This document shows positions 35,312 through 46,969 of a stretch of DNA of 64,000 nt, one piece after another; positions within the stretch are counted from its first letter, which is position 1; each line of letters starts with the position of its first letter. A program made the position numbers and the translations under genes. The notes beneath the pieces were generated by a model. The model saw nothing but the letters and a program-made list of their open reading frames with translations, made no database searches and was not told where the DNA came from. The stretch is taken from contig QNQO01008319.1 in the NCBI GenBank assembly GCA_003290165.1, positions 124,001 through 188,000 on the forward strand, in the 5' to 3' direction. The DNA is from Berberis thunbergii (taxonomy: Eukaryota > Streptophyta > Magnoliopsida > Ranunculales > Berberidaceae).

Positions 35312-37330
35312 TGATATTCACGTAATTATTACATAATATATCCCTTAATTTATATATGTTAGTGTTTCGATTATTATAATTTATAATAATTATTTCGTTT
35401 TCATGTCTTGACAGGAATTTGAGCGTTAACGATGAAATGATATTAAGGCGACAATTTAAGGAATGACAATTGGTCGATTCTAGTGGTGGTACAAAGTAGA
35501 GGGACACATATCTAAACCTAACCCTAATAAACCTAGGTCCACCTAATTTAACCTAAGCCCAAACCCAAAATGCTAACCTAAAGACCCAAGCCCAAGATAA
35601 TAGGAGAACCCTATTTAGCTCCCCCATCTTAGAGAAGGCTCTCTCGTATTTTCTTCCAAGTTCTTTCTCCCTTCCTCTCTTTTCCAGCCACCACACCAAT
35701 CCACCCTGCCGGCAATCCTCGCTCGATAGGAGAGCCGGCAGTGCGATAATCCCACCATCACCCTTCATCTCGTCATATCTCTCTCGTTCTCCCAGCCAAA
35801 CCTCTTCCTTCATCCCACTGAAACAGGGGCGTGACAACCCTGTTTCACGTCATCACGCCACACAGCCACCGCCACCACCGTCCATGTCCCTCTCCCTGTC
35901 CCATCCCTTACGGTCACCATCACAAGGCAGACAGAACATATTCAACCGCTGCGATAGAGCCACCACAACCACGCCGCGAAATAGAGCCGCACCGCGACTC
36001 TGTTCCGCCTCGCCACAGATCTTTCTACCCTCTCTCGAGCTCCTTCCTATTTTCCTCTCTTCTCCATGGTCTCTCCCTTCTCCATCTCTCTCTCACATCC
36101 ACAACAATCATCCGAACACAACCACCGCCGCCTTGAAACAGAGTTCACAAGCAGCAGTTTCACCGCCCCTGTTTTCTTCTCTCACCCTGTCTCCCTCTTT
36201 CATTCTCTCTTCTCCAAGGTCTCTCCCTCCACCACCTCTCTCTCTCTGCTCCATCATCACAACCAGACCATCAGCCGCCGCGAGACAGAGCTCGCGACAG
36301 AGCACCACTGCTCCTCTCCTTCTCATCATTTCGTTATCTCATTGTTTCCTCACACTCTCTCCGTCTTCTTGCAGGTAACGGAGCCAATCGGAGGAGCGAA
36401 GAAGAAGCCGCAGTAGTGGGGAACAGAGCGCTGTCGCGCTGGAGACGAAGCTCTGAAGAGCCGCGCGATTTCGAGCGGGAAATAACTGTTTTTCAAATAG
36501 TTCAGCTATTTGCAACCCGCGGTTCTACTCTGTACCACCACAAGGCGTTTGCAACCTTTTTCTCGAGATTCGCGTTCGTGCAGAGATGACTTCCACCTCC
36601 ATTGATGTTGTGACCACCGCTACTATGGATAGCTAAACCCTTCGCCAAGGCTACGATGAAACCACAGGATTTCCTATAGTTTGTGTATTTAAATTTATTA
36701 TTTTCTTTATGTTTGAACGTTAAACACATTTGATTTATGATTTTCAATAATTTGCTTTCACCGATTACATCCTGATTAATTATCTAGACTAGTCGGTAGT
36801 TAGAAACACCCTTTGTTGAAATTCAAAAAGCCTGATTTAATCAATTAATCTGAATTTGTGATTGTGTGTGCCGAAAGAAGACATGCAATGCTAGGGGTTT
36901 AGGATTAATTAAAATAAACCTATGATTGTGTGTGCCGTAAGAAGACACGCAATGCTAAGGGTTTATAACTTTGCTGAAATCAATTGTGGACTTAGATTAA
37001 TCTTTAGGTTAGTCATGTTAATTCTTGAAAATAATAATTTGGATTACACGAATCTCAAAGAACCTGTGGTGGATTCAATGCCTTGGTTTCCCGTCTCATA
37101 TTCTTTAAAACTTTTTATTTTGTTTTTAATTTGATTTTTAGTTTAGATATTTTAATTGCTGTAACCCCAATTTAAATTAGTTTAAATAAACCCTGAAATT
37201 TAATTGCAACCACAGTCCTTGTGGGATCGACCTGTACTTGCCCTTGTCTACCAGTTAGACACTGTGCACTTGCAGTTATTAAAATTAGGTTAAATTAACC
37301 TATTTATTTAGGTTAGTTAAATCTGCATCA
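35312..37330 (+). mobile_element. Solo LTR X2 (family X), intact
   Basis: 2,019 bases from TGATATTCACGTAATT to AAATCTGCATCA, flanked by a perfect 5-bp duplication CTACA (35307-35311 and 37331-37335). It interrupts the Gypsy-2 protease after PWLHD. Inside, CT-rich and CCACCAC-rich sequence makes long apparent reading frames (Ser/Pro/His-rich) that are composition artefacts. An 80-base segment around GATTGTGTGTGCCG(A/T)AAGAAGACA is tandemly doubled at about 36855-36970. Confidence 0.95.
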
Positions 37331-37335
37331 CTACA

Positions 37336-39020
37336 TCATATGGAAGCAGTGCCATTATGCAGTCCAAAAACAGCTGAATTGTTGTCAGTTACAGCTCGAG
37401 CCCACGGGACCAACATGTCAAGCATCAGGCCTAGACAAAAGAGGTGGATTGATATATGAAGGCGGAGATCCAGAAGTCAAAGCTAGCGAAGCAATCCAAA
37501 CTATCAATGAGCTAAGAAACAATACTTCAGCAAACATGCACCAACTCCAAAAGATGTTAATTAGCAAGGAACTACCTATCGGCACGAAGTCTACTATTCA
37601 GCAACTTCGTTAGTTTTTTTTAAAAAATTCACTAGAGGGACCACGCAATCCGAGTTAGGACCATTTACGCCACCTTCATAGCCGGATTAGCTTAGTCTCC
37701 GCTCTAAGTTAAATTATTTGTTACTTTGATTTCGTTTCTTGTTTTCTGTTTTTCATTTCAATGTAGAAGAGTTGTTCGTACATAACACATTCTAGAAATA
37801 AAACAGACTTTATTGATTGCAATGAGAGTTATTACATAGCTTGTCGACCAACTAGTACATAAGTTTATACACTATAAGTATCTAAGTCCGATTCAAACAT
37901 CTATCCGCTGAAACAAAGGTAGAAACTCTAATATGTTATTCTGCCTAAAAAAAGGTGGTGAAAGTAAAACGTCCACAGTGGGAACCGAAGGAAAGCACTC
38001 AATTCATTATTTAGAAAACTCGCTTTGCGAAGATGATTCAAAGGTGCCAACACGAGCCTCTAAACGAAATGCAAACGTCTTCAACCCGACAAACTACCCT
38101 TCAAAAAGGGACATAAATTAGAACAGAAGGAGGCAAAGGAAGGATGAACTTCTAGGCGTGAGCATCTGAAATGTGGCTGAGTTAACATCACTGGAAAGAA
38201 GGTCGCATTCATCAGAGCTTTGCTACGCCAACCTGCCTTCCAGTTGGGGCATCACGCTTGAGCCCCAAAAGGACAAACGCCGCAAACTAGTTGTTGGGCA
38301 TTATCACGATATAAGTCTGTACTTCTTATACGATATAAGAAGATGTTACAAGATGTCATGAGATCAATCCATTGTCCACCCAGATCAAGCGACACCACAT
38401 AACAACAAGTCTTATCAAGACTCATCGATGCAAATGTCAGAACATTCGAAGTCTCCAGTGGAGGAGATCTTCCTTCAGCCTTTGGAAAACTCGAAGCAAA
38501 CTCTCAGGTAAGATGCATTTGATTAACATGCTCTATTATTTTCATTGTATTGCTTGAACACATAATAGCCAGCCAATACATAGGCGGAATGGTTTACGAA
38601 GAGGTATCAACAAGTAGTAACTTTAGCTATAAATGTCGTGCTAGAAATTGGGAAAATGACTGTTCCAATGGAAACTACACAAGTCCACATCTTTTGAATA
38701 ATGACCATGCAGGCAGCCCCATTAACTGAGGGGAGTAATCAATACTGAACCGTCTCGTAAAATGCGTCGTATCCCTGGCACGCTTATCCACAAATATGTT
38801 TTTTTCTAAATGGGCCCCTCAAGTAATGGGCCCAAGCTTATGCCCTAGCAGATCTGGCCTAGCACACTCAAAAGAACAAACAACGAAGGCCCTGAGCGCC
38901 CACAGAATAAAGATCGTGTATTATTAAACCTAAATCATCAACTATACTATTATTCTGCTGCTAATCATTAAAGTTGGTCAATCTATTATTAGTCCAATCA
39001 ATCGATCTGACACTGGAATC
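37336..39020 (+). other. Gypsy-2 internal spacer without recognisable pol
   Basis: The first 100 bases continue the protease (MEAVPL...). Beyond that I see short open stretches (for example 37440-37615, 37933-38121 and 38173-38361) but no RT, RNase H or integrase motif. It is either heavily decayed or acquired sequence. Confidence 0.5.
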
Positions 39021-39029
39021 AGACCGCCA

Positions 39030-39370
39030 GGTGGGTTAAGTATATTAGGTACCCCCAAGTCAGACTTACACACCCAAAATCTTACAGGCAAATTAAGTAA
39101 GTCAGGATCCCCAAGTCAGACTTACACGCCCGAAATCTTGCAGGAAAATTAAGTAATTTCGGACCCCCAAGTCAGACTAATACGCACGAAATGTTACAGG
39201 CGAATTAAGTACATTAGGACCTCCCAAGTCAGACTTACATGCCCAAAATCTTACAGGCGAGTTAAGTAAGTTAGGACCCCAAGTCAGACTTACACGTCTG
39301 AAATCTTATAGTCAAGCGAAGTAAGTTAGGACCCCCAAGTCAGACTCACGCGCCCAAAATCTTATTTTAA
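39030..39370. repeat. 56-57-bp tandem array (about 6 copies) in Gypsy-2
   Basis: CCCCAAGTCAGACTTACAC-type words recur at about 39053, 39109, 39165, 39222, 39277 and 39333. Each unit also holds AAATCTTACAGGC(A/G)A(A/G)TTAAGTA. The array lies in the position equivalent to the 70-bp array of Gypsy-1 but has unrelated sequence. Confidence 0.92.
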
Positions 39371-40000
39371 CAAAAGCTTAATCAGTTTCGACCTATGACA
39401 ACAACTTTTGGTACACTCTAACGCCCAGTCCATTAAATTAAATGGGTGTCAACGGTTTAGAGAGTGGTAGCTTAGTCAGCGTTCTGATGCCTGATCGAGA
39501 AGGATTTCTAGTGATCATTGTCCAAACATGGGCAATAGAGACCAAACCCGACCAAAGCTTAGTCAGTGACAACCGATGACGATAGTTTCTGGTCTGCTCG
39601 AAGCCTATAGCGGATTCCGATGGCTTAGAAAGTGGGATTCTAGTCAGCGCTCTCGACGCTTGATTAAGATGGCTACTCATACGTAGACAGTGATTGTCGA
39701 ACCCCGACCAAAGCTTAGTTAGTGGCCGCTGATGACGACAGTTTTGGTCTGCTAGAAGCCTAGTTCGATGCGTGCAGATTTCAACGGCCTAGAAAGTGGG
39801 AGCTTAGTCAGTGCTCAAGTAAACTGGTGAAGATGGCTTGCCAAGGATCATTGGCCAACTACAGACAATGATCGTCGAACCCCGCCAAAAGTTTAGTCAG
39901 AACGACTGACGATGATAATTGTTGGCTTGCTCCAATTCCTAGTCCGCCACAAACGGATCAAGATGGGGTGGAAAGTGGGAGCACACTCATACTAATACGT
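39371..40000. repeat. Longer-period tandem array (about 4 units, 156-182 bp) in Gypsy-2
   Basis: Units begin CAAA(A)GCTTA(G/A)TCAGT at about 39371, 39553, 39709 and 39886. They carry GATGACGA(T/C)AGTTT(C)TGGT, GCCTAGTCC and AGACA(A/G)TGAT(T/C)GTCGAACC. They share words with the 178-bp units of Gypsy-3 (GACTGATGACGA, CTTCTGGTGCCCAACGCCTAGTCC, CAATGATCG), so the two arrays have a common origin. Confidence 0.85.
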
Positions 40001-40290
40001 TTATAACAACAACATCAGCTGTTGGTCCAACAAACAGCCAAGTCGCCATACAAGGGGTGTATTACACTCCTTAATCTCTACAAAGGAATCTGACCAAAGT
40101 TGCACCAACTACTGCAGTATAACAAGTCAGGGCTCTCAACAACGAATCAAACATGAGCTACCTAGCCCCGCAAAGTTCATCGTCTGACAATTAATGTAGA
40201 AATAAGACAAAGCAGGTACAAGCTAGCAAAAAAGCAAAGGAAGACAAAAAAGGTGCAAAGTACTATCATTTGCAAACTCAAGTACATGAT

Positions 40291-40687
40291 TCACCCCTCA
40301 TCAGGAAGAGAGCCAGGTACAATAGAACTAGACTTAGTAGGGGAAGAATCATGAGACACATCTGTTGGTGCTGCCTCTCGACCCCCCTCATCAGGGTTGC
40401 CTTCTCCAAATTCTACATATGCAATATCTTTATAATAGGAGAGATCCCAGTCGGGGTGCTCCTTCTCCGTTAAACGGAGCAACTCCAGCTTTCCATGCAC
40501 GACTCTATTGAATCAAATGTCCTCTGGATCTTGAGAAACTTCTTTTTGCGCCCTCTTGACTTGGCGTGCTCTTGCTTTAGTTGCTCCAACTTGCCTGACA
40601 GGATTTCAGTCTTAGACTGTTCAACATCTAGCTTATCATTGGCAATAATCAGCTCACTCTGCGCCAATTGGAACTGCTCTCCAGCAG
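40291..40687 (-). pseudogene. Antisense gene of Gypsy-2, C-terminal part
   Basis: The minus strand reads a helical, charged segment (AGEQFQLAQSELIIANDKL ... KLEQLKQEHAKSRGRKKKF). After a frame change comes HGKLELLRLTEKEHPDWDLSYY and an acidic tail ending GSLPDEG at 40291. The LELLRL...EHPDWDL block matches the C-terminus of the Gypsy-3 antisense protein (LEILKL...EHPGIDL). Solo LTR X3 separates this part from the upstream part at 46970-48936. Confidence 0.75.
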
Positions 40688-42173
40688 TGATATTCACGTA
40701 ATTATTACATAATATATCCCTTAATTTATATATGTTAGTGTTCCGATTATTATATTTTATAATAATAATTTCATTTTCATGTTTTTATAGGAATTTGAGC
40801 GTGAACGATGAAATCGTATTAAGGCGACAATTTAAGGAATGACACTTGGTCGATTCTAGCGATGGTACAAAGTAGAGGGTCACATATCTAAACCTAACCC
40901 TAATAAACCTAGGTCCACCTAATTTAACCAAAGTCCAAACCCAAAATGCTAACCTAAAAACCCAAGCCCAACGCCTTTTGGAGAACCCAAGCCCAAGAAA
41001 ATAGGAGAACCCTATTTAACTCTCCCCAGTTTGGAGAAAGCTCTTCTCTCTTCTTCTCTCTTTTCCTACTATTGTTCTCCTTCTCTCTTTTCCAGCCACC
41101 ACACCAACCCACCCTGCCGGCAATCCTCACTTGATAGGAGAGCCGGCAGTGCGATAATCCCGCCATCACCACCTCACATTGCCACCGTCCAACCACCATC
41201 GTCGCCATCTCACTCCACGTTCCCGTCACAAACAAAAGACGCACTAAACAGGGACTCCATGTCCCTGTTTCTCTCGTCACCCTCTGTTTCACGTCTGATA
41301 TACACATAATTATTACAAATTATGACCCTTAATTTATATATGTTAGTGCTTCAATTAATATATTTTATTCTAATTATTTCAACTTTTATGTTTTTGTAGG
41401 AATCTGCGCACGTGAACGATAAAGTCGCATTAAGGCGACAAATTTGAGAAAATGATTAATTTGTCGATTCTAGCGGTGGTACAAAAGAGTGGTTCACACA
41501 TCTAAGCCTAACCCAGCTTACTTTAACCAAGCTCAAGCCCAAGCCCAGAAAGCTAGAATCCTAAACCCAGCCTAACAAGGAAATAGGGAAACCCTATTTA
41601 GGTTTCTCTATTACCTTCTCTAAAAAGTCTCTCTTCTCTTCCACGTTTTCTGCCTCTATTTTCCAGCCACCATCTCCACCTCCACCAAGGCAGAGCCCTG
41701 CCGCTCTCGCCACTAACCAGCCACCGTCGTCACCACCGTCACTAACCACCCTGTTTCACAACACAAACATCAACCTCGCCACCTTCACCTCGCCACAGTC
41801 CTCTCTGTTCAGAACACAGCCGCCACCACCATCTCCCTCCATCTCTCTCATCGCCACCATCACTCGAACACCACTGCCACCACCGCGCGCACAACACCGC
41901 CGCGAAACAGGGCACCTCCCTGTTCCTCGCCCTCTTTCCGCTTTCTCTCTTCTCCACGATTTCTCCCTCCTCCAATCCTCTCTCTCTGTCGACCACCGCC
42001 GAAACAGACCACACAAACCATCACCACCACCGCGACAGACTTGACACCACCGCGAAACAGGGAGCTCCCTGTTTCTCGTCTTCCTTCGCGGTTTGTGTTG
42101 ATTCCATTGTTCTCTCACCTTCTCTTTGTTCTTTCAGGTACAGGACCCGGTCGTGAGGAGAGGAAGCTCGCGA

Positions 42174-42515
42174 TACTATGAAATTCATATACTTTTGTGA
42201 CAGTTTTAGTTTGTTGTTTTTCTCGAATGCTAAGCAATTAGAAAACTACTCTAAGGAAAATAAAGAAGAATGCTCACGTTTTTGCATTATGTTTTTAGAA
42301 AATAGATTTTGTTTTATTGAGTCAGTAATGTTTGGGGGTAGCATTTCTGGAAACCCTCACGAGACTATAACTCGTCCTCTAGAGGTAATCTAGAGGTTTA
42401 AAGCCTTGTTGCACGTTAAGGTAAGTGCAACCGTGATTCCTACGAAAGTGAGTTAGGATTTTATTCTTTATTTTGTTTTGCTCGAGGACTAGCAAAATAT
42501 AGGTTTGGGGGTATT
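42174..42515 (+). other. Internal 3' tail of element Y, copy A
   Basis: This is not LTR sequence: it is absent from LTR C. It has an open stretch of 71 codons (MKFIYFCDSFSLLFF...) that I do not recognise, then GCTCGAGGACTAGCAAAATA and the purine-rich GGTTTGGGGGTATT before the next LTR start. It looks like the last part of the internal domain with the polypurine tract. Copy B is at 43415-43756, with GGGGG changed to GAGGG. Confidence 0.8.
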
Positions 42516-43756
42516 TGATATACACATAATTATTACAAATTATGACCCTTAATTTATATATGTTAGTGCTTCAATTAATATATTTTATTCTAATTATTTC
42601 AACTTTTATGTTTTTGTAGGAATCTGCGCACGTGAACGATAAAGTCGCATTAAGGCGACAAATTTGAGAAAATGATTAATTTGTCGATTCTAGCGGTGGT
42701 ACAAAAGAGTGGTTCACACATCTAAGCCTAACCCAGCTTACTTTAACCAAGCTCAAGCCCAAGCCCAGAAAGCTAGAATCCTAAACCCAGCCTAACAAGG
42801 AAATAGGGAAACCCTATTTAGGTTTCTCTATTACCTTTTCTAAAAAGTCTCTCTTCTCTTCCACGTTTTCTGCCTCTATTTTCCAGCCACCATCTCCACC
42901 TCCACCAAGGCAGAGCCCTGCCGCTCTCGCCACTAACCAGCCACCGTCGTCACCACCGTCACTAACCACCCTGTTTCACAACACAAACATCAACCTCGCC
43001 ACTTTCACCTCGCCACAGTCCTCTCTGTTCAGAACACAGCCGCCACCACCATCTCCCTCCATCTCTCTCACCGCCACCATCACTCGAACACCACTGCCAC
43101 CACCGCGCGCACAACACCGCCGCGAAACAGCACAACACCGCCGCGAAACAGGGCACCTCCCTGTTCCTCGCCCTCTTTCCGCTTTCTCTCTTCTCCACGA
43201 TTTCTCCCTCCTCCAATCCTCTCTCTCTGTCGACCACCGCCGAAACAGACCACACAAACCATCACCACCACCGCGACAGACTTGACACCACCGCGAAACA
43301 GGGAGCTCCCTGTTTCTCGTCTTCCTTCGCGGTTTGTGTTGATTCCATTGTTCTCTCACCTTCTCTTTGTTCTTTCAGGTACAGGACCCGGTCGTGAGGA
43401 GAGGAAGCTCGCGATACTATGAAATTCATATACTTTTGTGACAGTTTTAGTTTGTTGTTTTTCTCGAATGCTAAGCAATTAGAAAACTACTCTAAGGAAA
43501 ATAAAGAAGAATGCTCACGTTTTTGCATTATGTTTTTAGAAAATAGATTTTGTTTTATTGAGTCAGTAATGTTTGGGGGTAGCATTTCTGGAAACCCTCA
43601 CGAGACTATAACTCGTCCTCTAGAGGTAATCTAGAGGTTTAAAGCCTTGTTGCACGTTAAGGTAAGTGCAACCGTGATTCCTACGAAAGTGAGTTAGGAT
43701 TTTATTCTTTATTTTGTTTTGCTCGAGGACTAGCAAAATATAGGTTTGAGGGTATT

Positions 43757-45601
43757 TGATATACACATAATTATTACAAATTATGACCCTTAATTTATAT
43801 ATGTTAGTGCTTCAATTAATATATTTTATTCTAATTATTTCAACTTTTATGTTTTTGTAGGAATCTGCGCACGTGAACGATAAAGTCGCATTAAGGCGAC
43901 AAATTTGAGAAAATGATTAATTTGTCGATTCTAGCGGTGGTACAAAAGAGTGGTTCACACATCTAAGCCTAACCCAGCTTACTTTAACCAAGCTCAAGCC
44001 CAAGCTCAAGCCCAAGCCCAAGCCCAGAAAGCTAGAATCCTAAACCCAGCCTAACAAGGAAATAGGGAAACCCTATTTAGTTTTCTCTATTACCTTTTCT
44101 AAAAAGTCTTCTCTTCCACGTTTTCTGCCTCTATTTTCCAGCCACCATCTCCACCTCCACCAAGGCAGAGCCCTGCCGCTCTCGCCACTAACCAGCCACC
44201 GTCGTCACCACCGTCACTAACCACCCTGTTTCACAACACAAACATCAACCTCGCCACCTTCACCTCGCCACAGTCCTCTCTGTTCAGAACACAGCCGCCA
44301 CCACCATCTCCCTCCATCTCTCTCACCGCCACCATCACTCGAACACCACTGCCACCACCGCGCGCACAACACCGCCGCGAAACAGGGCACCTCCCTGTTC
44401 CTCGCCCTCTTTCCGCTTTCTCTCTTCTCCACGATTTCTCCCTCCTCCAATCCTCTCTCTCTGTCGACCACCGCCGAAACAGACCACACAAACCATCACC
44501 ACCACCGCGACAGACTTGACACCACCGCGAAACAGGGAGCTCCCTGTTTCTCGTCTTCCTTCGCGGTTTGTGTTGATTCCATTGTTCTCTCACCTTCTCT
44601 TTGTTCTTTCAGGTACAGGACCCGGTCGTGAGGAGAGGAAGCTCGCGAGGAGCGGAGAACGGAGGCGGGGCAGGCGCTGTCGCGCTGGAGAAGATGAAAA
44701 GCTGCAGAGGCGCGATTTCACGCGGGAAAAAGCTGTTTTTCAGTTTTGAAAAACAGTTAAGGCTATTTGCACCCCGAGAACTTGTAAGAGCCACCACATT
44801 GTAAATTTAGCTGTTTTTCTCGGGATTCATGCACGGACAGGAAGTGATGGATTCCTCCTCGATTGATGCTGTGACCACCACCACCATGAGTCACTAAACC
44901 CTACGCAAGGTGAAGAGGTGAACTCCTAGATGTAACGCACTAGATTAGTAATTGATTCGCTTTAAGTGTTCACGATGAATAATGATGTTTAATGATTCTC
45001 ACTTTTATTTAATATAGAAATTTATGTTATTTTAGTGACAGAGATTTCATAGATTTCTTCGTAGATTTTTATTACTCCGGTGATTATCTTTTCTTCTCCA
45101 TATAAGCTTAGTCACGTTTTTCTTATGTGTGGAATGTTTAAGGATTAATTGATTCCGGTAGGTTAGTTATATGTGATCGTCATTTATTACGGTATTGTCT
45201 CCGGATATATCGTAAGTTTAAGATATCACATATGACAAACCTTTGTGTTCTTTTAGAAAAAAAGTGAAATCTTAAATTCATTTACATTAGGGTATATTAA
45301 TGGTTAAAAGATTATTTTTCCGATTACGTCGTTTGGGATGTGAAACACGTAGTTGAGTCATCATAGCGAATCAACACTAGTTAGCGTGTGAAGTCTAGGA
45401 GGGATTCTTGGAACCTTGTGATTTTTCCAAACTTAGTTTTCATTAAGTTAAATTCAATTTCGTATTTTAAATTTGTTAGAATTTATTTTAGTTTCGCATA
45501 GTTTGTTTTCCGTAACCTTATTTTGTAGATCGTTTTTCCTCGTGGGATCGACACCCCATTCTTTACTGCAATTGACCGCGTGTATTGTTTGGGCGTAATC
45601 A
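43757..45601 (+). repeat. Full-length LTR C of element Y
   Basis: 1,845 bases. It diverges from units A and B after GCTCGCGA at about 44649, where they switch to internal tail. Near its end it has CCTCGTGGGATCGACACCCC, the counterpart of the family-X GTGGGATCGACC block. Arg/Trp/Gly-rich minus-strand reading frames in all three copies (for example 44217-44593) come from the CACCACC/CTCTCC composition and are not genes. Confidence 0.9.
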
Positions 45602-46969
45602 ACGTCCTCTCCCTATTTTTGTTCCTTCATCTCCACCAAACAACAACGTCACAACACCTCTCATTCATCACCACCATCACCCGAGCACCACCACCACCAC
45701 CACGCGCACAGAACAGAGGAATCCCTGTTTATCCTCTGTTCTCAGCCGCCCTGTCTCCTTCTTCCATTCTCTCCCTATTCTTCTTCGGTCTCTCTGTTCA
45801 TCCATTTCCTATCCCTCTCTCTCTCTTGCAAGGACGTGAGCTCGCCGGAGGAGCAAAGTTCGCAAGCAACAACCTCCCTGTTTCACAGCCACCGCTCGTC
45901 CTCTTTCGCATTTTTTGTTATCTCGTTGTTTCCTCACACTTTCTCTGTCTTCTTCCAAGTATCGGAGCCAGTTTGGGAGGAAAGGACGCTCGCGAAGATG
46001 AAGCAATGGACGCGGCACAGAGCGTTGTCGTGCTGGAGACGAAGCTCTGAGGCGCGCGACTTTGGCGGGAGAAAACTGATTTTCAAATCAGTTTTGGTTA
46101 TTTGCACCCTGATGTTTACTCTGAGCCACCACAGTCCATCATCAACCCTTTTCTCGGGATTTGCGTCAGTGCAAAGATGACTTTCACCTCCATTGACGCC
46201 GTGACCACCGCTACCATGGAGAGCTAAACCCTTCGCCAAGGCTAAGATGAAACCAATTGGGTTTCAAGAGTTTGTTCTAGTTTGACTTTTTATTTTATTA
46301 TATGCTTAATTGCAAAATACATTTAATTTATGAGTATTAGTAAATTACTTTCACCGATTATATCGGATTTGATCTAGACTAGTCGGTAGTTAGAGTTTTC
46401 TTTACTAATATTTAAAGCATTGGTTTTAATTAGTTAAGTTAGACTTGTGATTGAGTGGGTCGTAATAAGACACTCGATGCTAGGAGTTGAAACTTAATAA
46501 ATTAGACTTGTGATTGAGTGTGCCGTAATAAGACACTCAATGCTAGGAGTCTATAATTTATGCTGAAGTTAATTGTAACATTGGATTTTAAAACTGAATT
46601 GTTCTTAAAGATCACATCATCGATGTAAGCAAGGGATTATCATCCCTAAAGCTTCTCGCTTTAGAAAATAATAAGTTAGATTAAAATAACTTGAAAAACT
46701 AAATTGGTGGATTCAATGCCTTGGTTTCCCTTCTCATATTCTTAAACACTTTTTATTTTGCTTTTTAATTTGATTTTTAGTTTAGATATTTTGATTGTTG
46801 TAACCCCCATTTAAATCAGTTTAAGTCAACTCTGAAATTTGATTACAACCACAGTCCTTGTGGGATCGACCTATACTTGCCCTTGTCTACCAGTTAGACA
46901 CTGTGCACTTGCAGTTATTAAGACTAGGTTAAATTAATCTATTTATTTAGGTTAGTTAAATCTGCATCA

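Larger units (their letters stand above)
41296..45601 (+). mobile_element. Element Y: two truncated LTR-plus-tail units in tandem and one full LTR
   Basis: A perfect 5-bp duplication, ACGTC, flanks it (41291-41295 and 45602-45606). Unit A (41296-42515) and unit B (42516-43756) each consist of about 880-900 bases of LTR start joined at ...GCTCGCGA to a 342-base internal tail ending in a purine-rich tract. The full LTR C (43757-45601, 1,845 bases, TGATATACACATAATT to GGGCGTAATCA) follows. A and B differ by one 21-base duplication (CACAACACCGCCGCGAAACAG) and a handful of substitutions. Y is related to family X but distinct. Confidence 0.93.
40688..46969 (+). mobile_element. Solo LTR X3 (family X), split by element Y
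   Basis: It starts TGATATTCACGTAATT at 40688, like X1 and X2, and ends TCTGCATCA at 46969. Removing element Y (41296-45601) and its 5-bp duplication leaves about 1,970 bases, the family-X length. The flanks (AGCAG left, AGTTT right) are not a duplication, unlike X1 and X2. It interrupts the Gypsy-2 antisense gene. A doubled segment around GTGATTGAGTG(G/T)G(T/C)CGTAATAAGACACTC at 46440-46560 matches the doubled segment of X2. Confidence 0.88.

Noticed and set aside
35831..36416. Ser/Pro/His-rich plus-strand reading frames up to 164 codons
   Set aside because: They lie wholly inside solo LTR X2 and come from its CT/CCA-rich composition; equivalent frames in X1 and X3 are not conserved.
37440..38560. 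Possible RT/integrase of Gypsy-2
   Set aside because: I searched for YVDD/YIDD-type, HHCC and DDE motifs by eye in all plus-strand frames and found none.
41742..44593. Arg/Trp/Gly-rich minus-strand reading frames of 90-127 codons, repeated three times
   Set aside because: They are the complement of CACCACC/CTCTCC-rich LTR sequence in element Y. The repetition reflects LTR copies, and no protein family is recognisable.
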